Shown here: piece by piece, positions 25,101 through 34,201 of the stretch
How the letters are laid out: every line of letters starts with the position of its first letter
Position numbering within the stretch: position 1 is the stretch's first letter
Assembly: GCA_016748015.1 (NCBI GenBank)
Contig: JAAOMT010000776.1
Location: 617,496 to 681,495 of the forward strand
Origin: Geosiphon pyriformis
Lineage: Eukaryota > Glomeromycota > Glomeromycetes > Archaeosporales > Geosiphonaceae
DNA length: 64,000 nucleotides
Direction of reading: 5' to 3'
The notes under the pieces: generated by a model
Told to the model about the DNA's origin: nothing
The model's database searches: none
The model's input: only the letters and a program-made list of their open reading frames with translations
Program-made: the position numbers and the translations under genes

Positions 25101-25930
25101 AACCAATTTAATCTTAAAGATAATACTAAACACCAGAATAAAGACTATTTATTCAGTAAATCTTTAATAATTAGCAATAATTTTTTAATTACCACTAGTA
25201 ACAACATCAAAAATCATTGGAAAAATTGATTCAGTTTTTATTTAATCAGTCCAGTTTTCAAGAACAGATAATCCAACAAAAAACTGTTGTTTTGCTTTTA
25301 AAACTGGTAATAGTCTGCCAAAAAACACTATATTTGGCAATACAATAGTAAAGATGAGTAACTGTTCTTATTTTTTTAAATTTTTAGTCTTTTTGATCAT
25401 TATTTTTAAAGAAGTAATACTAAAAACATCAAGTATAGAAACTATAATCAGAAAAACCAGCTTGTTAATTAATCTATTATTAAAAACTTTTGGGCTTTTG
25501 GAAAATATAAAGACAATACTGAAACTAATTCAAATGTGTTTCTTTGAAAAGACTTTAATTGGTAAAAAACCAGTCAAAAATAAAGAAGATGCTTTAATGG
25601 CCATTAAAAACAGCTTTTCACTATTACTAGCTAAAGAAAAAGCTTCTAAAATGTTTTGTTTAACTGTTTCTACAACAGAAAGAACTTCTTTGATTAAAAC
25701 TTTGTAAGATATTAAAAAAGAGATATTAATTACAGCTTTTTACTCTTTGCTCTCGTTATAGTTATAAAATTAAAAAAACAAAAAGTTTTTTTAATTAGAA
25801 ATTTTTTAAAATTTTTAATATTGTTAATTAAAAATCAGATTTTTAAATTGGAATCAGGATAATGCTTAATTATTACATAAATTACAACTTCAAATCATAT
25901 AATAAAATTAATATAATACTCCATGTTATT
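25101..25930. other. End of transposon block, no intact gene
   Basis: The plus-strand open stretch 25354-25707 (117 codons) lies in text likely to be the upstream, antisense part of LINE D; no motif is visible, so I do not call it a gene. AT-rich wording ends near 25930 and is replaced within about 50 bases by mixed-composition sequence. Confidence 0.4.
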
Positions 25931-26351
25931 TTTATCTTTATATGTTTTGACCATAATAATCCTTTTTCGTATAGACGTTTGGGTGTCACAATTTCATAAG
26001 TACACTAATAACGAAATAATCTGCAGATTGAACCTGTTTGCTCGCCGTTATATTGGTAGTTCGAGAGCGATTCATTTAATCTTTCCACATCATAAAAGTT
26101 AGCGAAAAAATAGATATTCATTTAACTTCCAAAAACCAGTCGATAAAAACCAAGAAAGCGGCGGTGGAACAAGATAACCCTATTTTTAAAAGATGAGTCT
26201 AATTGGATAAAAAAATAAATCGAGAATTTTAATTTTAGCTCCAAAAAAGCGTTCGACCTACTACGTTTTAGACCTTCATTTGAAAGATTCTCGACCTTTT
26301 ATCTATTCAGCAAGTTGCAATTCGCCAATTATTTCCCACTCTTTACAAAAC

Positions 26352-27361
26352 ATGAATTTGTCGTTGACCGACCGTCTTCTGGAACTGAAAAACGCCCATG
26401 AAAGGGGACTTCTTGGTGATGAGGAATATACAAGGATAAGAACTCGTCTATTAGACTCTTTTACCAATATTTTACCTTTAACAACTGTTTGTCGTCCTAC
26501 ACCGCCGCCTATTCCACCGCCACGTTCTTCGACATTGTCTCAGAACATTCCAGGAGCTCCAAAAGTACCACCACGGTCAACCTCAGTTATAAATATGATA
26601 AAAATACGTGCGCCTCCTGAACAACAAAGATTGTTAGAAAACACGTCTGTAGAATTATTTTCTTCTCCTTCACTTCCGCCGACAAACGTTGATTCACCAA
26701 GCTCTTCCCAGCCTTCAATTGCAGGCATCTGTCTGAATACCACACCTACTTTACATGCGTCAACTGGCCGTCAATCATTGAGTGCCTTGACTTTCCTGAG
26801 AAAGCATGATCGTTTAATTGGTGTTACCACCCATTCATTAACGACAGCGCCATCTAACTCAACCGACTTGAGCACAATTCGAGGTTTGAGATTTGTTTCT
26901 AAGTCAATTTTAAAATTATTGACATAAAAAATTAAAATTGCTTTTTTAGAATACGGGCAGACAATACCCGAAATACCACCACCACCATATACACCTCCCG
27001 AGTCGTGTCGTAAGAGCCATTTGTATCTATTTAATACACTGTTACTAAGATTAAGAATGATGTGACTTGACCTTCCAATTTATTGATAGAATCGAGGCGT
27101 TATCGTCCATCTAGTTTTTTCAAAGTAAAATCTTCGGCTGAATTGCGTAAAGAATTAAAGAAACTTACAGATGATGCAAAACGGGAACAGGACTCTTGGA
27201 AAATGCAGGAGGCCACACTTACTACGAAAATGGGTACAAAACCAGAGGAACTCGAGCGAATTCGTAAAAAAATGCGTGATTCTAGTGAAAAATATCAAAG
27301 AAAAATTGAATCAGTGCGTCAAAAAATGAGACATGCTATGCTCACCGAAGAAACCCCTTAG
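26352..27361 (+). CDS. Proline-rich coiled-coil protein, 3 exons, function unknown
   Basis: Exons 26352-26883, 26950-27009 and 27090-27361 join in frame through GT-AG introns of 66 and 80 nt to give about 287 residues. The open frame extends 5' to 26280, but only via a TTG; the first ATG is at 26352 (MNLSLTDRLLELKNAHERG). Residues about 5-40 resemble a SHOCT-like helical hairpin (LLELKNAHERGLLGDEEYTR). The middle is rich in Pro/Ser/Thr, with PPPIPPPR and PKVPPR (SH3-ligand type) and, across the exon 2 junction, EIPPPPYTPPES, which includes a PPxY WW-domain motif. The last about 90 residues (KSSAELRKELKKLTDDAK onward) form a charged coiled coil. An adaptor role is inference. I do not recognise a named orthologue. 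Confidence 0.75.
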
Positions 27362-27693
27362 TTCCGAAGGTTCAATATTTTCCAAAAACATTTTCTTAAT
27401 TCCTAGAGTAAATTTTAATTTAGAAATTTAGATACTCTTTAACTTCAGATCGTGTCACTTATAAAAAAGATACCCAAAAGAGCCTCTGCGAGGCTAATTT
27501 TCCCCTGTATATAATATTTGCTTCATATTTAAATACAAAATATAGTATTAATAGCATCAGTAATTATTATAATCACAGGATATCATATCGCATCTAGAGT
27601 AAGGCCTTAAATATTGCTTTTCATGTTAAATTACTAAGTGTCTGAAAAAAACTCAAAACCCTCGGTCAGACCTGAAAGACATTCATATACAAA
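27362..27693. other. Convergent intergenic spacer
   Basis: About 330 bp between the 3' ends of two convergent genes. It contains A/T-rich runs with possible poly(A) signals on both strands (for example AATACAAAATATAG near 27530). No gene is seen. Confidence 0.5.
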
Positions 27694-29032
27694 CTATGTT
27701 GATGTAAGGGCGGAAAAATTAGAGGATGTCGGATTGGACTTCTCGAGGGTATTGTTATTCAAAGCATCATTCATCTCTTCGAAGGCGGCGAAATGGCGTT
27801 GCAAAATAATTTTGATATCCTCAAAAACTTGGAAAGAGATGAGGATATAGTATCATTATGTAAAAATGCAAATATAAGCATGAATGTATGGTGAGCGTAC
27901 TTTTATCCGCGTATGGTGTGTCTTTTAAATAAACCTTTTGTAAGAAATTAGCCATAGCTCCCGTGATCACAGCACTCTCTTCTAGCGGCAACGTGTCATA
28001 ATATGTATGATCTATTTCAAACGGATTGGCAGGTGGAGGTGAAAGTGAAAGGGAAATGATTTCTGCTATAATATCCCAAAGCATAATATCTAAAGAAAAT
28101 AGGAAAAAATTCTAGTAGGCTTAAATTAAGATATTAAAATCATGCAATCTTACTTTGGTTTTTCCAATCAGCTAAAGTTTCAAGTTTCAATGGATTATCA
28201 GTTTCTATCTTTTGATCGTCTTGTAATTGGATTAGACGTTTGTGGTTTGATCGCAACTAAAAAATAAATTTATTTTAGTCCTGTATTATTATGATTTCAC
28301 ATTAAATTTCAAAATAATTTACTTCAACAGCTTACTGACCCAAACATAAGGTCTTTTGTATCGAGCATATCCTGCAATCAAAAAAACCGTTTTAGATGTA
28401 TCCTAGTATGAAATACAGGTGAACCTAAAAAATCATGGCAATTTTCAGATGAAAATGAAACCCCAGCCACTATTGTAAATCGGACTCACACGTTCTAATT
28501 CTTGATCTAAGGGACTATTGGGTGGTAAAATAGCTTCTGAGATGCTTCCATTGCTAAGACTATTTGAAATTTGAGAGATCAGCTCACTGTGGAGGGAGGT
28601 AAATAATTAAATCGAAAAAAAAATTATTACGAACTTTCGAAAAGTTCTGGGGGAAAATAAAGCGTTACTCCTACAATAATATGAATATTAACACAGACTG
28701 TTGATAAATTAGAGTATGCTCCAATATTCAATATTCGACTTAACTGAGATTTCGCCAAAGACAGTGAATTGTAGCTTCGGCGACTTGTCTCTCGATCTGA
28801 AGTTGGTTTTCCAATGTTATAGACGCGTAAAAGAAGCTCTTCGCGCCCACGTAAATATAATTCAAAATGTTTGAAACCCTACAGGAGAAATTTCAAGATG
28901 CATTAGATGGTTATCTCAAAGTTCAGTTATAAAAAGCAGTGTTCAAGAAGGGTGTACTTTTAAACAACCAAGAGACAGACAGTCAGTCAAAAAGACGTTA
29001 AGTCGTGCAGTCTCAGTCTTGAAAGCTGGCAT
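27694..29032 (-). CDS. Unrecognised 7-exon gene, about 293 residues
   Basis: Exons, in coding order: 29032-28958, 28878-28631, 28586-28490, 28371-28336, 28256-28154, 28089-27901, 27827-27694. All junctions are GT-AG and phase-compatible, introns are 44-118 nt, and the sum is exactly 294 codons including TAG, which supports the model. The protein starts MPAFKTETARLNVFLTDC and continues FKHFELYLRGREELLLRVYN; later blocks are NIHIIVGVTLYFPPELFE, SEAILPPNSPLDQELER, IMLWDIIAEIISLSLSPPP and EESAVITGAMANFLQK, ending FSALTST. No signal peptide or clear domain is visible; it reads as mainly helical and soluble. It lies 171 bp downstream of the lipase gene on the same strand. Function unknown. Confidence 0.7.
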
Positions 29033-29203
29033 CGCCGTCACTTCGAAGAGAGAAATTGTAAGCAATGAGGAAAGAGTGACAATAATTTGATATGTAGAAA
29101 TGTCTAATTTCAGTTCAAATCAGTCACTATTATTTTGACTCAGGGATATTGGTCACAAGATTTTACCACAGGTTTTATCCAATATATTATTATAACTTCT
29201 TTA

Positions 29204-31182
29204 TTAGGACCTATCCGATTGACTATGGACATTATATATACGTAAAAGATCAAATATTTGGGGAAATATTTTTTTATGCACTTCAGATGCCCAAAGAAAA
29301 TCTAATAGGTAAAAAAGCAGAAAATGTAAACCTTTGCCTTCTTTTATTGGTAAGTAAGGCAGAGATATTATGTCGAAAGAAAATTGTTTCTTTACCTAGA
29401 TGTTCGTACTCTTTCACTTCTTGGACAAGTACAGGTTTTGGCAATTGCTTTAGTAGCACTTCGATATTCACCAAGCTATCAGAGCCGCCATAAAATACAG
29501 CAATAGGCGTCTTGATTTGTTGTGTAGGGAATGTATGTATAACCGCACCTTTTGAGGAGTATGTTGGAAGATCATCGTACATTTGAAAGTTACTAGCGCG
29601 CATGATTTGAAACCAATGCTGTATTTAAATGGTAAAAATCGCATTATAAAAGAGTCCAAATCTCAAAGAAAAAGAAGGCTTGGATGGAAATTTATATACC
29701 ACGAGACTCTTTACGCTGGCCAAACTATATAAATGAGAATAAGAGACGGCCCTCTGGACTTCTGTCATGTTTTTTCCTTCCCAACCAAATAAAAATTTCA
29801 TAGATGTGTCAAGAACTTTTGTAAAAATTGGTGGTGAAAGAACCTTTTGCCAAAATAAAGTCATAGGTAAGAAAGCTTTCCGGCCAAAGAAAAGATAAAT
29901 GATGTCTGGTGAGGCCTTAATAAATGCGTCAACAAGAGGATTTTGAAGTCCTAGAAAAAATTTAAATCAAAAAATGAAATCCAAAATGAGAACTAGATAG
30001 GCCAGTCTTCCATTATACTCACCCTTGGGGCTAGTAGCAGGAGCTAGAGCAATGAAGAGATTGACTTTTTTATTGAGTTTTGGGCTCACAGATAATGCCG
30101 CAAATTGCAATGCGGTCCCTTGGGAGAATCCGATATAAGCAAGAGAGGGGGCACCTGTTGTCTCAAGAATATACTGATGGTAAAGGAGAATGAATATGCC
30201 TAGATGGATACTTCATGCATGGAATATTTTACAGCCATTAAAATGAGTATAAAACTTACATCGACCGTGTCTGGCAAATCATAAAGGGCACATTCATCCA
30301 TAGAATATTCCCAGAAACGTCGTTCATTTGGTTTATAATGAGTATGTTTCATCGAATACTTGTTACCACGGGCATTACCAAACCATACATCATAACTAGA
30401 GAAATTATTTATTAGATTAATTTTCTTCTTTTTATCAAGAGATTCAATAATCAAAAACAAATATATATTACCCCGCATCAACTAATAAACAGGCCAGCCT
30501 TCGTTCTTCCTCTAAATTACACATCCATACCTCGCTACACATCATAAGCCCGTGATATAGCAATACAACTGGTTTGACACCTTTTAAAGAATTGCAACCA
30601 TCAATGCGAATAGCTGATACTGGGATCCCGGATCTTTCGAAAATATCAACAATTTTTTGATTGTTAGTTACGAGTTTGTTGCTATGGCCTTCAGGGATAC
30701 GCTGAATCCCAAGAATATATTGATCTTGAGTGCGAACTATATGTTCTTCCGATTTGTAACCCCTTAAAAGAATGATCAAGTAAATGTTAACTTTATGAAG
30801 AAAATATCAACAAATAAAAATGACTGATATTTGCGTAAATCTTCCTAAATACCAATAAGCTGCCATCTCTTTAAAAGTGGTTGTATGCTGCAAAATCTTC
30901 GCTGGTTGCGTACGTTGATCCACATAGAGTTGGGAAAATACTCTGTTTCAAAAACTTGTGAATCCTCTTGAAAAACCACATTAAGATTTGATGTAAAGTA
31001 TAAGTTGATCCAGGCAAAAAATGCTCTCACTTTTGACTTTGCGCTTTACAAAATTCGAGTACTATAGTAGGTAAACACCAAGTAACCACCCGAAGCAAGG
31101 TTTCAAGGAGAAGGAAAGTAATTCCCACAAATAATGCTTGATAATCACGAAGTTGGAGACGGTCAAGTATGGGAACACCCAT
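29204..31182 (-). CDS. Acid-lipase / sterol-ester hydrolase-like alpha/beta hydrolase
   Basis: Eight exons: 31182-31031, 30942-30853, 30762-30472, 30395-30260, 30173-30023, 29950-29700, 29618-29396, 29301-29204; about 463 residues, all junctions GT-AG and in phase. Start is the ATG of MGVPILDRLQLRDYQ; an upstream extension opens only with TTG. A hydrophobic segment follows (ALFVGITFLLLETLLRVV), a membrane anchor as in yeast Tgl1/Yeh1/Yeh2. Then the abhydro_lipase entry MAAYWGYKSEEHIVRTQDQY, VLLYHGL (oxyanion side), YDVWFGNARG, nucleophile elbow GFSQG, Asp in YGGSDSLV and His in YEHLDFLW: complete catalytic triad. Likely hydrolyses sterol esters or triacylglycerol at lipid droplets or endomembrane; substrate is inferred from family. 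Divergent to the DEK/SWIB gene. Confidence 0.92.
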
Positions 31183-31423
31183 CTCTTTATTGGGTCTTAG
31201 TATTCCTCCTTTAAAATTTGGTTGCTTAATGAAGTTCAACTCTAAAAGGTTAAATTTTAACTGGTTACTTCGGTCTGAGATTCAAAATTTCATAATTCTG
31301 AATCTCTTTGATCCTGGTTATTTGTCGTACAGAATAATTATTTTTGTGAAATATTGCATTTTTAAAAAGGTATCTCTAATTTGTTAAGCTCCCCAGTTTA
31401 GGATATTTTTAGCAAACTTAAGT
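31183..31423. promoter_or_regulatory. Shared divergent promoter region (lipase / DEK-SWIB)
   Basis: Only 241 bp separate the two divergent start codons, so both promoters must overlap or abut here. No TATA box can be picked with confidence in this A/T-rich stretch. Confidence 0.5.
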
Positions 31424-32773
31424 ATGGCTGAAGCTAATATAAAAGAATACATCCCAACCATAAAAGAGATTCTTTTGGATTCTGACTTAAAAGCGATCAC
31501 TGCAAAGGCTGTCCGTGTAAAGTTGGAAGAAAAATACAAGGTTGATCTGACTTCAAGAAAAGCCGAGGTTCAAAAACTTATTGAAGAATGTTTTGATGAA
31601 ATGGATTTTGGGGAGGACGGCGAGGATTATGAAGAGGAGGAGGAAGAGGATATGAAACCTGAGTATACTATTCAAGACAATAAGAACGAAACTTCAAAAA
31701 AAACCCTCAAAAACACCTCCAAATCACCAAAGAAGGCAGTTAAACCTAAAGATCGACATCCGAAATCTAAATCAACCATTGTCAACCAATCTGATTATTC
31801 ATCTCCTGAAGATGAAAATCCTTCACAGGCAAAAAAGAAACGGGGGAGAAAACGAAAAAGTGCCAATAAAGGAGCGGATGCATCTGATGCGACAGGTGAA
31901 GAAACTAATAGAAAATCAAAATCAAAGAATGGGGATACTCCGAAAAAGAAGAAGTCGACAACAAAACGGAAAAAAACAGAAGAAATAGATGATGATGACG
32001 AGGCTGGGAAAGCCCCGCCAAAGAAAAGAAAGGGAAATACCGGGATTCATAAACCTCTGCTTCTGAGTCCTGTTTTGTCTGGTTTCCTTGGAGAAAATGA
32101 GGTGAGAAGAAGTTATTGCGCGAAACTTCATCCGACCTATAATTTTACCACAAAATATCAATTACCACTTTAGCTTTCTCGGCTCGAAGTTGTTAAACGT
32201 CTTTGGACATATATTAAGGATAATAATCTCCAGGATCCTAAAGACAAGAGATTCATTGTATGCGATGAGAAATTGATTGAAATATTTGGGAAGGATAGAA
32301 TGCACAGTTTCACCATGAATAAATATCTAACTGCTCATCTAAGAAAAAAAGAGGATGTTCTTGGGGGGAGTGACTTTGCTCAAACTGGGGATTTAGATCA
32401 GGGTCATTCAAGTGGACAAGGGGAAGATCACGAGGAAGAGCAGGAAATTCATGAATACGAACACGAAAATCATGATAGTGAACAAAAAAGTCACGATGAG
32501 CAACAAGAAAATTATGACGATGAACATGAAGATCACGGTGAAGACAACCAGGATCATGATGAGGAACAAGCAGATCATGGTGAAGACCAACAGGACCATG
32601 ATGATGAACAGGAAAAACATAGTGAAGAGGTCGATGAAGAACTTGAAGAATTTGTGGGGGATGAAGACGATAGTCCAATTAAAATGGAAGAAGAATCCGG
32701 AGACTCACCAGATAAGCAGGATGAAGAATATGAAGAGGAGGATTCGAATAAAAATGATTCTGGTGAAGATTGA
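31424..32773 (+). CDS. DEK_C plus SWIB domain chromatin protein with acidic repeat tail
   Basis: Two exons, 31424-32101 and 32174-32773, with a 72-nt GT-AG intron that interrupts the SWIB domain in phase; 425 residues. Residues about 5-58 form a DEK C-terminal-type domain (EYIPTIKEILLDSD ... VQKLIEECFDEM). A Lys/Arg/Ser-rich linker has NLS-like KKKRGRKRKS and KKKKSTTKRKK. The SWIB/MDM2 fold spans about 207-284 (HKPLLLSPVLSGFLGENE, then LEVVKRLWTYIKDNNLQDP and FGKDRMHSFTMNKYLTAHL). The same pair of domains occurs in yeast Tri1 and Uaf30-type proteins, linked to rDNA transcription and chromatin. Residues about 295-425 are an Asp/Glu/His/Gln tail of imperfect 7-9-residue units such as DHGEDNQDHDEEQ. 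Nuclear role is family-based inference. Confidence 0.9.
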
Positions 32774-33464
32774 GATTAGAAATTGTGAACAATTTTATAT
32801 CCCAATAAATCATTGAGTGGTATTGCCGCCACTTCCAATTTTGATGTTTTATTCCCCCTTTTATTCCTTAATCTATTATAAATTCCCGATTATTGCAGAA
32901 ATCTATTGCATTTTCCGCTCTTGTTTTTATCAGAAAACAACTTGGGGACAGCCAAAATTTAACTTCAGATTTTTATTCTTGCGAGAAATTAAGAATTCAT
33001 TCTCAAGTAGATTATGATCCGTTAAAACGTGAGATCACTTATTCTTAGCCTTGTAATTGAAAACACTCATAAAAATTGTACTCACAATCTCTTTTTCAAT
33101 ATGTATTATATTTTTTTGTTTCTTTTGCTTTAATAGCTTTGCTTTTTCATTTCAATGAGGTGTAAAAGTGCTCTAATGAATTTTTGTAATACAGGTCGTA
33201 TAAAGTAATCTGTATGATCGTGCCTTGTCAAGATTTTTCACTTCAAGGCAAATTCACGCTTTTCAAAGCACCCTCCTTCAGCGAAACTGTAATATGTACG
33301 GAAGAATTATGCCTTATTTGAGTTTCAAGCGCCTTTTCCTTTAATTAAACAAAGGAGGAAATAGAAAAAAAAATGTTAATATCAAAAAGCAAGGTTGGTC
33401 AATTGTGGAGACTATTAATTTTTTGCCATTTAAATATAATTTATTTTATACATTTAAAAAAAGA
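32774..33464. other. Intergenic, convergent 3' ends
   Basis: Between the 3' ends of DEK-SWIB (plus) and Pop7 (minus). The open stretch 32817-33017 has no motif and lies in untranslated-looking sequence. No RNA gene was recognised. Confidence 0.45.
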
Positions 33465-33983
33465 TCAAATAACCTCATCTTCCGGTAATATGTCATCGAT
33501 TAATTCTACGGTTCTAGTGATGGCCTTGTATTCGATCTGATTATGGGTGGCTTCTCTTAAATGCATAACCAGATTGATGGATTTCGGGATTGCCTTGCCG
33601 AGCCCATGAATCGTGATAGAAGGAAGCCTAAGAAATATGAAAAAGGCTATGAATGTTTGATTTCAATTTTCTCCAATCCAATTACCAACTGAAATCTAAA
33701 AACGTTTACCTTTCTTTTAGGAGAAGTGATTTCGCGTATTCCAATAGTCCTCTCATTTTCGATTTCTGTGAAACATATATATCTGTCGGTAAAGTAGCGG
33801 GTCGCTGTGGCACGCGTTTCAATATCGTTCCTAAATTGGCAATTATTTTGAGAAATTCTTTATTTTTCTGAAGGCAAATTTTAGATAAAGATCACTTTTT
33901 AGGTTTTTGGCTTGTTCTGATGAATCAGGACAATCCTGGTCCGGTTCTTGGAGAATATCTCTTTTAAAATTTATGGATGACAT
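33465..33983 (-). CDS. POP7: RNase P/MRP protein subunit Pop7/Rpp20 (Alba fold)
   Basis: Two firm exons: about 33867-33710 and 33627-33465, joined through GT-AG in phase across an Arg codon. The first reads KRVPQRPATLPTDIYVSQKS and GLLEYAKSLLLKE; the second reads ITIHGLGKAIPKSINLVMHL and TRTVELIDDILPEDEVI then TGA. The GLGKAI..SINLV motif and TVELIDD close match the Alba-fold subunit Rpp20/Pop7, which binds the P3 stem of RNase P and RNase MRP RNA for tRNA and rRNA processing. The 5' end is not settled: an ATG at 33983 opens MSSINFKRDILQEPD, but the only intron that would join it (33895-33868) is 28 nt and the phase fails by one base, so a missed exon or a sequence error in an A run is likely. 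Confidence 0.82.
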
Positions 33984-34201
33984 TTCGAGGTCTTGACGAT
34001 TTACCAAAGCTAGATCTTTGAGTTGGAACGAAAAATATTGCTAAATTTATTGGGGAACTTCACAATGGAGTGATATATTAATTGATCCATTGATTGCTGC
34101 TCATTTCAGATCTGTCAGATTACTAAAAACTTGTAGAAAATCGAATAAAATTCCAGGATTTTCCTTTAATTAAATCGAAGTAAACTTGTTCCTCTTTTAT
34201 A
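33984..34201. promoter_or_regulatory. Short divergent spacer Pop7 / SART1
   Basis: About 218 bp between two divergent RNA-processing genes, presumably a bidirectional promoter. No element is individually recognisable. Confidence 0.4.

Noticed and set aside
28672-28699. A 28-nt intron in exon 2 of the unrecognised 7-exon gene
   Set aside because: The frame is open straight through, and removing it would introduce a stop.
32310-32678. 122-codon His/Pro-rich minus-strand ORF
   Set aside because: Shadow of the acidic repeat tail of the DEK-SWIB gene.
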